The notes beneath the pieces were generated by a model that worked only from the letters and a program-made list of their open reading frames with translations, was not told the DNA's origin and searched no databases. The translations under genes and the position numbers were made by a program. Positions 26,775 to 38,730 of a stretch of 64,000 nucleotides of DNA are shown one piece after another. This stretch comes from Pleomorphomonas sp. NRK KF1 (GTDB taxonomy: Bacteria > Pseudomonadota > Alphaproteobacteria > Rhizobiales > Pleomorphomonadaceae), in assembly GCF_023721755.1 (NCBI RefSeq), contig NZ_JAMDLH010000003.1:186001-250000 (forward strand). The letters are read 5' to 3'. The first letter of the stretch is position 1. Every line of letters begins with the position of its first letter.

Positions 26775-28580
26775 TCAGTCGTCCATCTTGAGCGCGGCGA
26801 TGAAGGCTTCCTGCGGAATTTCCACCTTGCCGAACTGGCGAAGCCGCTTCTTGCCTTCCTTCTGCTTGTCCAGAAGCTTGCGCTTGCGTGTCACGTCGCC
26901 GCCGTAGCACTTGGCCAGCACGTCTTTTCTCAGGGCCCGGATGGTTTCGCGGGCGATGATCTTGCCGCCGATCGCCGCCTGGATCGGGATCTGGAACATG
27001 TGCTGCGGAATGAGATCCTTCAGCTTCTCGCACATGGCGCGGCCGCGACGCTCCGCCTGGCTGCGGTGGACGAGCACCGACAGCGCATCGACCGGTTCGG
27101 CGTTGACGAGGATCTGCATCTTGACGAGGTCACCCTCGCGATAGTCGCTGAGGTGATAGTCGAAGGAGGCGTAGCCCTTGGAGATCGACTTCAACCGATC
27201 GTAGAAATCGAACACCACTTCGTTGAGCGGCAAATCGTATTGCACGATGGCCCGGCTGCCGACGTAGGAAAGATCGATCTGGATGCCGCGACGGTCCTGA
27301 CAAAGCTTCAGGATGGCGCCGAGATAGTCGTCCGGCGTCATGATCGAGGCACGGATCCAAGGCTCGGAGATCTCCGAAATGCGCGTCACTTCCGGCATGT
27401 CGGCCGGATTGTGAAGCTCGATCTCCGAGCCGTCCGTCAGCGTCATCTTGTAGATGACCGACGGCGCGGTGGCGATCAGATCGAGATTGAACTCGCGTTC
27501 CAGGCGCTCCTGAATGATCTCGAGGTGCAAGAGGCCGAGGAAGCCGCAGCGGAAGCCGAAGCCGAGGGCGGCAGAGGTTTCCATCTCGAAGGAGAAGCTG
27601 GCGTCGTTGAGGCGCAGCTTGCCGACGGCGGCGCGCAGATCCTCGAAGTCGGCGGCGTCGACCGGGAACAGGCCGCAGAACACGACGGGCTGCGCCGGTC
27701 GGAAGCCGGGCAGCGGTTCGGCGGTCTGCCGGCGCTCATCGGTGATGGTGTCGCCGACGGCGGTGTCGGCCACTTCCTTGATCGACGCGGTGATGACGCC
27801 GACCTCTCCGGTCGTGAGCTTGTCGCAGAGCTGGAGCTTGGGCGTCATGTAGCCGACGCGCTCGATCTCGTAGACGGCGCCGGTACGCATCATTCTGACC
27901 TTCATGCCCTTCTGCAGCTCGCCGTCGATGATGCGCACGAGCACCATGACGCCGAGATAGGCGTCGTACCAGCTGTCGACCAGCATCGCCTTGAGTGGCG
28001 CCTCCGGATCGCCCTGGGGCGGCGGCAGGCGCTTGACGATCGCCTCCAGCACACCCTCGATGTTGAGGCCGGTCTTGGCGGAAATCTCCACCGCGTCGGA
28101 GGCATCCAGCCCGATCACATCCTCGATCTGGCTCTTGACCCTCTCGGGCTCGGCAGCCGGCAGGTCGACCTTGTTGAGGATCGGCACGATCTCGTGGTTG
28201 TTGTCGATGGCCTGGTAGACGTTGGCCAGCGTCTGCGCTTCGACGCCCTGGCTGGCGTCGACCACGAGCAGCGACCCTTCGCAGGCAGCAAGCGAACGGC
28301 TGACCTCGTAGGCGAAGTCGACGTGGCCGGGCGTGTCCATCAGGTTGAGCGTGTAGGTCTCGCCGTCCTCCGCCTTGTAGGCGAGACGGACGGTCTGGGC
28401 CTTGATGGTGATGCCGCGCTCGCGCTCGATATCCATCGAGTCGAGGATCTGTTCCTTCATGTCGCGCTGCGCGACGGTACCCGTCGTCTGGATCAGGCGA
28501 TCGGCAAGCGTCGACTTGCCATGATCGATATGAGCGATGATGGCTAAGTTGCGGATGTGGGAGAGCGGCTTTGTCGTCAT
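26775..28580 (-). CDS. lepA: elongation factor 4 (LepA)
   Basis: Translational GTPase that acts on stalled or mistranslocated ribosomes. The 601 residues show G1 [10 protein letters not shown], the effector region [13 protein letters not shown]3 DTPGHVDF and G4 NKVDLPAA. The EF-G-like domains follow, and then the LepA-specific C-terminal domain ending [20 protein letters not shown]. Length is normal. It is monocistronic on the minus strand and divergent from the MarR gene. Confidence 0.97.
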   Translation of the reverse strand: MTTKPLSHIRNLAIIAHIDHGKSTLADRLIQTTGTVAQRDMKEQILDSMDIERERGITIKAQTVRLAYKAEDGETYTLNLMDTPGHVDFAYEVSRSLAACEGSLLVVDASQGVEAQTLANVYQAIDNNHEIVPILNKVDLPAAEPERVKSQIEDVIGLDASDAVEISAKTGLNIEGVLEAIVKRLPPPQGDPEAPLKAMLVDSWYDAYLGVMVLVRIIDGELQKGMKVRMMRTGAVYEIERVGYMTPKLQLCDKLTTGEVGVITASIKEVADTAVGDTITDERRQTAEPLPGFRPAQPVVFCGLFPVDAADFEDLRAAVGKLRLNDASFSFEMETSAALGFGFRCGFLGLLHLEIIQERLEREFNLDLIATAPSVIYKMTLTDGSEIELHNPADMPEVTRISEISEPWIRASIMTPDDYLGAILKLCQDRRGIQIDLSYVGSRAIVQYDLPLNEVVFDFYDRLKSISKGYASFDYHLSDYREGDLVKMQILVNAEPVDALSVLVHRSQAERRGRAMCEKLKDLIPQHMFQIPIQAAIGGKIIARETIRALRKDVLAKCYGGDVTRKRKLLDKQKEGKKRLRQFGKVEIPQEAFIAALKMDD

Positions 28581-28823
28581 GGCCGGCTAGATATCATTAC
28601 CCTGCTCCACCGCCAAGCACCTGACACTCGGCCGAAGCAAGGTTTTCCGAGCCATCGGTGATCCGGCAACGTGGCCGACGCGACTTATGTCGTGAACGCG
28701 ATAAGTGTTTTTCTGAGCGGTGCCAGTCGCGGCCTTCGTTTATCAATGAGAAATGGTCGAATTTTCGGTGGCGTGAAGACCTCTTGGCAAAGAGGTACGG
28801 GTGCCGGGGAGACGGGGGTATAC

Positions 28824-29354
28824 GTGGAGAAGCATCTGTCGAACAAGTTTGCCGCCCTGTCGCTTGCCGTTACCGATGCGACGATTTCCGGAGATGCCGC
28901 TCTGGCGCCGACGGCTGTCGCCGCCTTGATCACCGCCGCCAACAACCCTCCGGCGAGCATTGGCGAGATGGCCGCCATTGTCGGTCTCACCCATTCGGCC
29001 ACTGTGCGTCTCATCGATCGGCTGGAGGCCGACGGCTTGCTGCATCGCCGTCGCCGGGTCGGACGCGAGGTGTTGGTGGAGATCACGCCGGCCGGACGGC
29101 GCCGGGCGGAGGGGTTGCAGGATCACCGCCTGGCCGAGAGCAACGGCTTCCTCGCCTGTCTGTCCATAGAAGAGCGCGTTCTTCTCGACCGGCTCGTCGA
29201 CCGAATGCTGCGCGCTCATGCCGCGCGCGGTCATGATCGCCGCCGCTTGTGCCGCATGTGTTCGCGGTCCAGCTGCACGTGCTGCTTTGACGAGAACCTT
29301 GACGAGACCAAAGAGGCGTCGCCTGACGGCACCGCGACCTGCGAGGACGCCTGA
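28824..29354 (+). CDS. MarR-family transcriptional regulator with C-terminal cysteine cluster
   Basis: A 176-residue winged-helix regulator. The recognition region is SIGEMAAIVGLTHSATVRLI and the wing is DRLEADGLLHRRRRVGREVL. After the dimerisation helix the tail holds CRMC followed within a few residues by three more cysteines, suggesting a metal or redox site; related MarR proteins often carry a CRxCD motif there. GTG at 28824 follows GGGGAGACGGGGG. Target genes are unknown; it is divergent from lepA and convergent with pmtA. Confidence 0.82.
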   Translation: MEKHLSNKFAALSLAVTDATISGDAALAPTAVAALITAANNPPASIGEMAAIVGLTHSATVRLIDRLEADGLLHRRRRVGREVLVEITPAGRRRAEGLQDHRLAESNGFLACLSIEERVLLDRLVDRMLRAHAARGHDRRRLCRMCSRSSCTCCFDENLDETKEASPDGTATCEDA

Positions 29355-29366
29355 TCGCCCGCCGTG

Positions 29367-29993
29367 CTACGCCAATCCTGCCTTGCGATAGGTCCAGACG
29401 CGGGCTGGTGGCAGGTTTCGGACGATCCACCCACTGGCGTCGAGGGTCCATTTCCCGGCCTCGGCGGGAACCGGCGGCACGAGGGCATAAGAGAACTGGA
29501 TGAAGGGCCGCCCCGGCTCGAGGGCCATCATCCCCTCATCGAGCAGCTGGCGTCGGCGAAGCGGAGGCTGCGTGAACAGGGGGAGCGAGGAGACGATAGC
29601 CGCAACCTTGTCGACGCTGGCGCGCCGCACCGTTTCGCCGAACTGGTAGGCATCGCCGACAGTGACGCCAATGCCTGGAAAACGGCTCCGGATATGCTCG
29701 GCGAAGTCGGGGTTGTACTCTATGGCCAGCAGGCGTTCGGGTGCGATGCCGCGCTGGAGGAGGGCGGCTGTGACCGCGCCGGTACCCGGCCCCAGCTCGA
29801 TCACCGTTCCGTCCCAGGAAGGGTCGACGACGCCGGCCATGGCGCGGGCAAGCCATCGCCCCGAGGGACTTACGGCACCGGTCGTCAGCGGCTTTGCGGC
29901 CCAGCTCTTCAAGAACTTCAGGTCGTCCGAATACTGGCAACGCACGCGCTTTGCTTCGGCGACGGCCTCGTCCCGCCAACGGTGCACGAACAT
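29367..29993 (-). CDS. pmtA: phospholipid N-methyltransferase PmtA
   Basis: SAM-dependent methyltransferase that methylates phosphatidylethanolamine stepwise to phosphatidylcholine. The 208 residues resemble rhizobial PmtA: DLKFLKSWAAKPLTTGAVSP near the N-terminus, then the SAM motif VIELGPGTGAVTAALL, AIEYNPDFAEHIRSRFPG, and SSLPLF in the catalytic region. The ATG at 29993 has GGGGAGTGGAGA directly before it. An upstream in-frame TTG overlapping the dnaJ stop is possible but less likely. dnaJ lies just upstream on the same strand. Confidence 0.88.
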   Translation of the reverse strand: MFVHRWRDEAVAEAKRVRCQYSDDLKFLKSWAAKPLTTGAVSPSGRWLARAMAGVVDPSWDGTVIELGPGTGAVTAALLQRGIAPERLLAIEYNPDFAEHIRSRFPGIGVTVGDAYQFGETVRRASVDKVAAIVSSLPLFTQPPLRRRQLLDEGMMALEPGRPFIQFSYALVPPVPAEAGKWTLDASGWIVRNLPPARVWTYRKAGLA

Positions 29994-30070
29994 TCTCCAC
30001 TCCCCAGTTCGGCGTGCAGACGTTGCGGGCCGCAGCTCGGGCGTCACATGCCGGGATTTTGACAGTGGGC

Positions 30071-31201
30071 TCAACCGCCCAGGTTGTCAAAGAAATCGCG
30101 CACGCGGGCAAAGAAGCCAGCCGACTCTGGATTGTTCTCGCCCGAAGATTCGCGTTCGAACTCCTCAAGCAGCTCGCGCTGACGGCGTGTGAGGCGTTGC
30201 GGTGTTTCGACCGTGACATTGATGTACATGTCGCCGACATCGCGCGAACGCAGCACGGGCATGCCCTTCGACTTGAGCCGGAACTGCTTGCCGGTCTGGG
30301 TACCCTCGGGCACGCGAACCTTGGTCTTGCCGCCTTCGATGGTGGGGACTTCGAACTCGCCACCCAGCGCGGCCGTGGTCATCGAGATCGGCACGCGACA
30401 GTGGAGATCGGCGCCGTCGCGCTGGAAGAAGGCGTGCGGCCGAAGAGAGATGAAGATGTAGAGGTCGCCGGCCGGGCCACCCCTCAAGCCGGCTTCGCCT
30501 TCGCCCGAAAGACGGATGCGGGTTCCGTCCTCGATGCCAGCCGGGATGTTGACCGACAGCGTCCGTTCCTGCGTCGTGCGACCGGTGCCCGAGCAGGCGT
30601 CGCAGGGGTTGGCGATAGTCTCGCCGCGTCCCTGGCAGGTGGGACAGGTACGCTCGATGGTGAAGAAGCCCTGGCTTGCCCTGACCTTGCCGCTGCCGCC
30701 GCACGTGCGGCAGGTCTGGGGGCTGGTTCCCGGCTTGGCGCCAGTGCCTGAACACTTGACGCAGGTGATCGACGTGGGAACGTGGATCTCGACGGTCTTG
30801 CCGGCAAAGGCTTCTTCCAGCGTGACGTCGAGGTTGTAGCGCAGATCCGCGCCCCGCTCGCGTCCGTTCGGCCGGCTGCGTCGGCCGCCGCTCATGAACT
30901 CGCCGAAAATGTCGTCGAAAATGTCGGCCATCGAGGCGCCGAACCCGGGATCGGCGCCGCGGCCACCCATGCCATTTTCGAATGCGGCGTGGCCGAAGCG
31001 GTCGTAGGCGGCCTTCTTCTGAGGATCCTTCAGGACCTCGTAGGCCTCGTTGGCTTCCTTGAAACGGACCTCTGCGGTGGCATCACCCGGATTCTTGTCC
31101 GGATGCAACTGCATGGCGAGCTTGCGAAAGGCGCTCTTCAGCGTCTTCTCGTCGGCGTCGCGGGGAACGCCCAGCACGTCGTAATAATCGCGTTTGGCCA
31201 T
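30071..31201 (-). CDS. dnaJ: chaperone DnaJ
   Basis: Hsp40 co-chaperone that delivers substrates to DnaK and stimulates its ATPase. The 376 residues have a J domain with HPD in [10 protein letters not shown], then a Gly/Phe region (about 75-110). Four CxxCxGxG zinc repeats follow ([32 protein letters not shown]), and then the C-terminal substrate-binding domains. It lies 109 bases after dnaK, separated by a moderate hairpin, and upstream of pmtA. Confidence 0.97.
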   Translation of the reverse strand: MAKRDYYDVLGVPRDADEKTLKSAFRKLAMQLHPDKNPGDATAEVRFKEANEAYEVLKDPQKKAAYDRFGHAAFENGMGGRGADPGFGASMADIFDDIFGEFMSGGRRSRPNGRERGADLRYNLDVTLEEAFAGKTVEIHVPTSITCVKCSGTGAKPGTSPQTCRTCGGSGKVRASQGFFTIERTCPTCQGRGETIANPCDACSGTGRTTQERTLSVNIPAGIEDGTRIRLSGEGEAGLRGGPAGDLYIFISLRPHAFFQRDGADLHCRVPISMTTAALGGEFEVPTIEGGKTKVRVPEGTQTGKQFRLKSKGMPVLRSRDVGDMYINVTVETPQRLTRRQRELLEEFERESSGENNPESAGFFARVRDFFDNLGG

Positions 31202-31260
31202 CGTCTGTCCCGAGGTGGAGAACCCTGGGCGGCACGTCTCCGCCCGCTCTCAACAGGAAG

Positions 31261-31290
31261 CGGCTCCCCGGTTACTCGACCGGAGAGCCG
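31261..31290 (-). terminator. hairpin between dnaK and dnaJ
   Basis: A 12-pair stem (cggctccccggt with accggagagccg, one mismatch) on a six-base loop. On the minus strand it is followed by CTTCCTG, not a clean T-run. It could be a partial terminator or a processing site lowering dnaJ relative to dnaK. Confidence 0.4.
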
Positions 31291-31310
31291 GATGCGCAGG
31301 AAGCTCGGCC

Positions 31311-33209
<1,899 letters not shown>

Positions 33210-33332
33210 TTCGTCACTCCGTTCAGGCAGACCGTCCGAACCCCCTTGCGAGGCATTCGGCTAAACGCCGGATTCCCGGCCGGTCCCCGTTTTTACCTTG
33301 AATGCTGACCGGGGAACTCCCCGAATTCGGCC

Positions 33333-33364
33333 GGTATATAGGTTGCCGGCGAAGGCGGCGCAAG
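33333..33364 (-). promoter_or_regulatory. sigma-32-type heat-shock promoter of dnaK
   Basis: On the minus strand CTTG (33364-33361) is followed after 18 bases by CCTATATACC (33342-33333), close to the alphaproteobacterial RpoH consensus CTTG-N17/18-CYTATNTNNG. A start near 33325 would give a leader of about 115 bases before dnaK. Confidence 0.7.
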
Positions 33365-33425
33365 AAGCTGGATGCTGCGCAAAGGACGGTTGCAGCGAGA
33401 AAAGAAGGCTTCTTCCGCGAGCTCG

Positions 33426-35135
33426 TCATTTGTCATCGAGAGCATCGGGGCTGGGGCACAGCGGCTTCTCAACGGGCGGAGGGGCTGGAGTCGTTTTGTC
33501 GACGGCGTAAAGAGCGGCAAAACCGGCATCGGAAATTCTAGTCAACCCGTCTGGCATGACCGATCCGACATACCGGTCGGGATAGTCGGCGTTGACGACC
33601 AAAACGTAATCGAAGCGGTCTCTCCAGTCCGCAAGATAGGGCGCGAAGGGCAGGTATGCATTCCTCACGCTTTCACAAAGGAGCGCTCCGGTAGAAACCA
33701 GATTGCCTTCCGGCACCGAAATATCGCGAAATTTGTCAGTGACGACGAGAGGCTGTTTGCCGGTGGCCGTGAACAGGGTTGGCACAAATGCCCCCCTTTG
33801 AGACGTGGCGAGTGTTGGCAAGTGCCGGATGGTGTCCTGACCCCAGAAGAAGGATCGGCTGGCATGGAGCCAGGCCGTCGGGTTTGGGTGTTGGTGGGCC
33901 ACGGGAAGAACACTGCTATTCGGCGGCAATGCGGCGATAGCGCGCTGAACGGCGGTGACATCTTGTTCGCCCTGCCACCAGAAGACAGCAACGGCAAGGG
34001 TCCTTGCAAACACTGCACTGGCGGTGGCCCCGATCAACCACCGACGCATCGACCCGTGAGCGTCCGGAAAAGGACGCACCGCCGCTGCCCCCGCGAGCAG
34101 GGTCATAATTGGAAAGCGCCAACTGATCCAGCCCGTCCCCATCGCATGGCGCGGCGCCAGCAACGACAGAACGAAAAGGAAGGAGACCGAAATGAGAAGA
34201 CCGAAGTGAACGGCGATTTTGTGCCGACTGCGCGCTTCGACGATTATCAAGGCGATCGGTACGAACAAGGCGACGTCTAGAGGCGTAGAATACGATGTGA
34301 TCGCGCTGAGGAAGTTGGAGAGAGCGAGAAGCGGGGTATTCCAGGTGAGATTTACTGCTTGGCCATCCCCGGGAAGCCCCTTGGCGCTGAAGACGAGAGC
34401 GACAATCGGCGCCAAACCGACGACTCCCGCAAGGACGATCCGCGACGCTGCCGCACCAAGTTTACGGCGGTTGGCGAAGTCACGAAAATGCCGCGGCAAC
34501 TCAAGGCCCGCCGACAGCACTAGGTAAAATCCGGCCGCGAAAACATGGTCCAATGTCAACACGAAGCAGGCGACGGCTCGCCACAAACTGATGAACAGGA
34601 GCCGACGTTGGCCGACTCGCAGATCAAGGAGCGCAAACAGGAAGGCAAGACCGAGGCCTATCTGGAAGTTGATGAATCCCCCGATGAGCGTGGTCGACCA
34701 TGCGAGAAACAGGATCGCTATTTGGAAGGGATGATCTTTGCCGAACAGCGCCCGATTGAGCATGATGGCCCCGAGCGGCGGTAGGACAATGGCCAAAAAG
34801 AGAAGCGACCGAGCCAGCACTTCCGGTCCGATGAGCGGACCTAGCCAATAAGCCAGAAGGTCTATTCCAATGTTGGTGCGAGCCTGACTCCAGTCCACTG
34901 CGTAAGCGCTGCTTAAGAATGGCTGATCGAGACCGCCGGCCAGCAGGAAGATTCGAGCAAGATGATTTGGATAGTCGAGTATCGGGGGAACGCGAAAGAT
35001 CGCAACGAGCACCGCCACCGCCAGAACGAAGAGCGCAACATAGAACCCGGAGTGCATAAGCAGGGAGTTGTACGGAAGCTGCGCGCGAGGCAGGGCAGAC
35101 TGTTCCTTAATCACGCGTTCCGGTCCGGTCGTCAT
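33426..35135 (-). CDS. polytopic membrane protein, GT-C-like, of unknown function
   Basis: About 569 residues with roughly ten hydrophobic segments followed by a soluble C-terminal part of about 160 residues. After the first membrane segment it has PPILDYPNHLARIFLL, an acidic/His loop in the place where GT-C enzymes carry catalytic or metal residues. Fold and location suggest a periplasm-facing glycosyltransferase using a polyprenyl-phosphate sugar, but no family signature proves it. It overlaps the end of the adjacent GT2 gene by about 29 bases. The start is uncertain (ATG 35135 or 35057). Base composition is less GC-rich than neighbouring genes. Confidence 0.7.
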   Translation of the reverse strand: MTTGPERVIKEQSALPRAQLPYNSLLMHSGFYVALFVLAVAVLVAIFRVPPILDYPNHLARIFLLAGGLDQPFLSSAYAVDWSQARTNIGIDLLAYWLGPLIGPEVLARSLLFLAIVLPPLGAIMLNRALFGKDHPFQIAILFLAWSTTLIGGFINFQIGLGLAFLFALLDLRVGQRRLLFISLWRAVACFVLTLDHVFAAGFYLVLSAGLELPRHFRDFANRRKLGAAASRIVLAGVVGLAPIVALVFSAKGLPGDGQAVNLTWNTPLLALSNFLSAITSYSTPLDVALFVPIALIIVEARSRHKIAVHFGLLISVSFLFVLSLLAPRHAMGTGWISWRFPIMTLLAGAAAVRPFPDAHGSMRRWLIGATASAVFARTLAVAVFWWQGEQDVTAVQRAIAALPPNSSVLPVAHQHPNPTAWLHASRSFFWGQDTIRHLPTLATSQRGAFVPTLFTATGKQPLVVTDKFRDISVPEGNLVSTGALLCESVRNAYLPFAPYLADWRDRFDYVLVVNADYPDRYVGSVMPDGLTRISDAGFAALYAVDKTTPAPPPVEKPLCPSPDALDDK

Positions 35136-36180
35136 GTGTATGAAGGTCAGGTTCAACGCCAATTGCCCGCTCCACGGCAGCTCTTCGCTCCGACGGGCGC
35201 ATGTTTGCGGTCATCAGTTCGAGCGGGCGGCTGACGCCTCCCCGACTGACGGAGTCCACGGCGAACATTGGTCGCTGCTTGGCTTCCTCGACAAGGCGGC
35301 CGAGATACTCGCCCATTATGCCCATGCCAATGAACTGGATCGAAAAGAACCCGGCAACTGTCGCCATCAAACTGGACCAGCCTGCAACAGTGTGACCGGC
35401 GAACCACTGAACCAGTGTGTAGCCCACGAGGGCGACGGCGATCACAGCGGAAAGGAAGCCCACCCAAGTTGCGATACGCAGGGGCACCGTCGAGAAACTT
35501 GTGATGGCGTCCAGCGCGAAGCGAACCATCTTCCGCAAAGGATATTTCGTTTCGCCGGCAAAGCGAGCGTCTCGTTCGTAGGGCAACGCAACTTGCCGAC
35601 CACCGACCCAACTGACCATGCCTCGAATAAACCGGTCGCGTTCCGGCATGGCGAGAAGGATGTCGACGACTCTACGGCTCATCAGCCGGAAGTCACCAGC
35701 GTCCTTGGGAATGGGGACCGACGTGAGACGACCAAGAAGACGATAGAATGCGGCTGCGGTCACCAGTTTGAAGCGTGTTTCTCCGGCGCGGCTGCTGCGT
35801 TGGCCATAGACGACATCGGCTCCTCGATCCATGATTGGTGTCATCAAGAGCAAAAGTTCTGGCGGATCTTGAAGGTCTGCGTCGATAAGCAGGACACGTT
35901 CGCCCCGCGCGACCGACAAGCCGGCAGTGGCCGCCATCTGGTGACCGTAATTGCGCATCAGCCGCACCCCGATGAGATTGGGCAGATCGCATGAGTGGGC
36001 GGTGATCAGGTCCCAGGTTGCGTCGGAAGATCCGTCATCGACAGCGATGATTTCATAATCCTGCCCAACCGCTTCGGTGGCAGCAAGAACCATTCGCCGC
36101 ACGAACTCATCAAGCCCGTCCTGTTCGTTGAAGCAGGGTACGACAATGGATAGGCGGGGCGAGACGAGGCGGTCGTTCAT
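35107..36180 (-). CDS. GtrB/DPM1-type GT2 glycosyltransferase with two C-terminal membrane segments
   Basis: A 357-residue enzyme likely to transfer a sugar from a nucleotide sugar to undecaprenyl phosphate. The GT2 domain shows SIVVPCFNEQDGLDEF, AVDDGSSDATWDL and the DxD-type LLIDADLQDPPELL. The GtrB-like region has RNYGHQMAATAGL and DAGDFRLMSRRVVD. Two transmembrane helices lie at about 233-255 and 268-292, then a cytoplasmic tail of about 65 residues. Its end overlaps the polytopic membrane gene, implying joint function. olsB is divergent across 219 bases. Confidence 0.92.
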   Translation of the reverse strand: MNDRLVSPRLSIVVPCFNEQDGLDEFVRRMVLAATEAVGQDYEIIAVDDGSSDATWDLITAHSCDLPNLIGVRLMRNYGHQMAATAGLSVARGERVLLIDADLQDPPELLLLMTPIMDRGADVVYGQRSSRAGETRFKLVTAAAFYRLLGRLTSVPIPKDAGDFRLMSRRVVDILLAMPERDRFIRGMVSWVGGRQVALPYERDARFAGETKYPLRKMVRFALDAITSFSTVPLRIATWVGFLSAVIAVALVGYTLVQWFAGHTVAGWSSLMATVAGFFSIQFIGMGIMGEYLGRLVEEAKQRPMFAVDSVSRGGVSRPLELMTANMRPSERRAAVERAIGVEPDLHTHDDRTGTRD

Positions 36181-36399
36181 GATGTGCTCAAGGTCGAGGC
36201 GCTGAAGGTTTATGATAGCAGCGACTTCTCAATCCTTGATTAAGGCTGCTCTCTCCTGACGAGGCTTCCGGCCAACTTGGACGTGAGGGGCGGCATGCCG
36301 CCGTTTGATGAACAAATTGTCACGAGACCGTCGGCGAAATGTCACTATCCTCGCTGCAAGGATGTGATGGTGGCTATGCATCTTGGCGGAGGGCTCACG

Positions 36400-37275
36400 A
36401 TGTTCGGACTTCCCAGCACTTTCCCAGCGACACAAGCGAGGCTCAACCTAACGGACGGGGGCGCGACGCTCGGTCGCATGGGGGCGCTTGAAGTTCGGCT
36501 TGCCCGCTCCGCCGGCGAGGTTCGCGCCGCCCAGGCGCTTCGTTACCGCGTTTTCTATGGAGAGATGCAGGCGACCGCCGACCCGCGCACTCTCTTGCGC
36601 CGCCGCGATGCCGATGCGTTCGACCGTTACTGCGACCATCTGCTCGTGCTCGATCACGACGATGTCGAAATCCGGCCATTCCGCCGGGCCCGGCCTCGCA
36701 TCGTCGGCACCTACCGACTGCTCCGCCAGAAGGTGGCCGAGCGTCATAGCGGCTTCTACACTGCCGGTGAGTTTTCCATCGAGCCGCTCCTTGCCCGCCA
36801 TGCCGGCTTGGAGTTTCTCGAACTCGGCCGATCCTGCGTCATGAAGGCCTATCGCAGCAAGCGCACCGTCGAGCTCTTGTGGCAGGGGATCTGGGCTTAC
36901 GTGTTGAACAACGGCGTCGATGCCATGATAGGCTGCGCCTCCTTCGAAGGCACCGATCCCAACGCTCTCGCCTTGCCGCTGTCCTTCCTGCACCACCATG
37001 CTTCGGCCGACACCGACTGGTTGGTCGAAGCGCGACCCGAACGGGCCGTTTCCATGAACCGGTTGCCGATCGAGGCGGTGGATATGCGCGCCGCTCTCGC
37101 CGGAATGCCGCCGCTTATCAAGGGCTATCTCCGCCTTGGCGCCATGGTCGGCCGCGGCGCCGTCGTCGATCGCCCCTTCGGGACCACCGACGTGATGATC
37201 GTGCTGCCGGTCGATCGCATCTCCGAACGCTACGTCAAATACTACGGCGCCGACGCCAGCCGCTACGCCGCCTGA
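36400..37275 (+). CDS. olsB: ornithine N-alpha-acyltransferase OlsB
   Basis: Acyl-ACP-dependent N-acyltransferase making lyso-ornithine lipid, a phosphorus-free membrane lipid precursor. The 291 residues of this GNAT-related hemolysin-like family show VRLARSAGEVRAAQALRYRV near the N-terminus. Later come AGEFSIEPLL, FLELGRSCVMKAYRSKRTVE and SFLHHH, with the C-terminal PFGTTDVMIVLPVDRIS. ATG at 36400 chosen, behind GGCGGAGGG. The probable OlsA partner is at 21.6 kb. It is flanked on both sides by Gtr-like genes and overlaps the 3' end of convergent gtrA by 13 bases. Confidence 0.9.
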   Translation: MFGLPSTFPATQARLNLTDGGATLGRMGALEVRLARSAGEVRAAQALRYRVFYGEMQATADPRTLLRRRDADAFDRYCDHLLVLDHDDVEIRPFRRARPRIVGTYRLLRQKVAERHSGFYTAGEFSIEPLLARHAGLEFLELGRSCVMKAYRSKRTVELLWQGIWAYVLNNGVDAMIGCASFEGTDPNALALPLSFLHHHASADTDWLVEARPERAVSMNRLPIEAVDMRAALAGMPPLIKGYLRLGAMVGRGAVVDRPFGTTDVMIVLPVDRISERYVKYYGADASRYAA

Positions 37276-37664
37276 TCCTCATCGGTCTTGAACACGAAAC
37301 GCGAGTAGCCGACGAAGTTCATCACCATGCCGACGCTGGTGCCGGCAGCCACGGCCAACACCGGCCGTAGCCCAGGCAGGAGCGCCAGGACCGCAGCAAA
37401 GACTAGGTAGTTCGCGCCGATCGAAGCGAGCGATACCGCAAGATAGCGCGCCCGCCGGCCGGATACCCGGGCACGCCGTTCCTTCCAGGTGAAGTTGCGG
37501 TTGATGGCATAGGTGACGGTGATGGCTATGGCGACTGCGAGGATACGGCCCAGATAAGGGCTGACACCAAACGCAGCCAGCGCCTCGGTCAAGCCGGCGT
37601 CGATGACAAAGCCACTGAGGCCCGCTATCGCGAAGCCGCCGAACCTTCTGACGACGAGGAGCAT
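37263..37664 (-). CDS. GtrA-family membrane protein
   Basis: A 133-residue protein with four hydrophobic segments, the GtrA-like fold proposed to flip undecaprenyl-phosphate-linked sugars. Recognisable parts are the first helix RRFGGFAIAGLSGFVIDAG, the TYAINRNFTWKERRA loop, and the last helix with MVMNFVGYSRFVFK. ATG at 37664 lies one base after the GT2 stop, with AAGG nine bases upstream. A longer frame from 37700 would overlap the GT2 gene. It very likely works with that GT2. Confidence 0.88.
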   Translation of the reverse strand: MLLVVRRFGGFAIAGLSGFVIDAGLTEALAAFGVSPYLGRILAVAIAITVTYAINRNFTWKERRARVSGRRARYLAVSLASIGANYLVFAAVLALLPGLRPVLAVAAGTSVGMVMNFVGYSRFVFKTDEDQAA

Positions 37665-37665
37665 C

Positions 37666-38730
37666 TCAGCCAGCCTTGCGTCGGCCAGGTCGATCGCCAA
37701 TCCGACGCAGAAGATCCCGGAGCACAGCTAGGTTCGCCGCCGTTTCCGCTTCCGCCGGCTCCTCCGTCGGACGGAGCGAGGGAATCGACAAGTAGAGAAT
37801 ACGCTTCTGCTCGACGCGGAAGCGCGCGAGACTGTCGAGCACCAGGCCGGCGGTCGCCAGAAGCGCCGCGAGGATCATCAGACCGGTCGACAGCAAGGCC
37901 GTGGGCAAGCGCGGGACCAGGCCGGTCTCGACATAGGTCGCGAAGACCGGTAGGGCGAGGATGAGCGAGGCGACTGCGAAAAGGCTCGAAAGCACGCCGA
38001 AGAACAGGCTCGGCCGCGTTTCCTTCACCAGCATGGCGAACATCATGAGAATGCGGAAGCCGTCGCGGAATGTCCGCAGCTTGGACGGTGCGCCTTCGAC
38101 GCGGCGCCCGTAGTCGAGAGGCAATTCGACCGTGGGGATGTGGAGCTGGCCGGCATGCACCGCCATTTCGGTCTCGATCTCGAAGCCGTGCGATACGGCG
38201 GGAAAACTCTTGACGAAACGCCGCGTGAAAGCGCGATAGCCGGAGAACACGTCGCTGAAGTCTGGGCCGAACAGGCGGCGATAGAGGCCGTTGAAAAGAC
38301 GATTGCCGAAGGCATGCCCGGAGCGACCGGCATCGATGGTGACGTTGCGGCGAACGCCGACGGCCATGTCGGCCCGCTCGGTGATCAACGCCCGCACGAG
38401 ATCGACGGCGTCGCGAGGGTCGTAGGTGCCGTCGCCGTCGGCCATGACGTAGATGTCGGCGTCAATATCGGCGAACATGCGGCGAACCACATGCCCCTTA
38501 CCCTGCCGGCCTTCACGGACGACCTCGGCGCCAGCCACGCGCGCCTCAATGGCGGTCCGGTCGGAAGAGTTGTTGTCGAAGACGAAGATGCGGGCCTCCG
38601 GCAGAGCGGTTCGGAAACCGAGCACGACGGCTCGGATCGTCGCCCCCTCGTTGTAGCAGGGAAGCACCACGGCGATGTCGAGGCCCGGGAAGGCGGCGTT
38701 GGAATCTGTTGCGCTGTCGCTTGCGGTCAT
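37666..38730 (-). CDS. GT2 glycosyltransferase with C-terminal membrane pair (GtrB-like)
   Basis: A 354-residue GT2 enzyme: IAVVLPCYNEGATIRAVV, VFDNNSSDRT and the DxD-type VMADGDGTYDP. The motif DVFSGYRAFTRRFVKSFP resembles polyprenyl-phosphate sugar synthases. Two C-terminal transmembrane helices lie at about 238-262 and 272-297, followed by a cytoplasmic tail. It is only distantly like the GT2 at 35.1-36.2 kb, so it probably makes a different lipid-linked sugar. It is coupled to gtrA and divergent from the STT3-like gene at 38.9 kb. Confidence 0.92.
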   Translation of the reverse strand: MTASDSATDSNAAFPGLDIAVVLPCYNEGATIRAVVLGFRTALPEARIFVFDNNSSDRTAIEARVAGAEVVREGRQGKGHVVRRMFADIDADIYVMADGDGTYDPRDAVDLVRALITERADMAVGVRRNVTIDAGRSGHAFGNRLFNGLYRRLFGPDFSDVFSGYRAFTRRFVKSFPAVSHGFEIETEMAVHAGQLHIPTVELPLDYGRRVEGAPSKLRTFRDGFRILMMFAMLVKETRPSLFFGVLSSLFAVASLILALPVFATYVETGLVPRLPTALLSTGLMILAALLATAGLVLDSLARFRVEQKRILYLSIPSLRPTEEPAEAETAANLAVLRDLLRRIGDRPGRRKAG

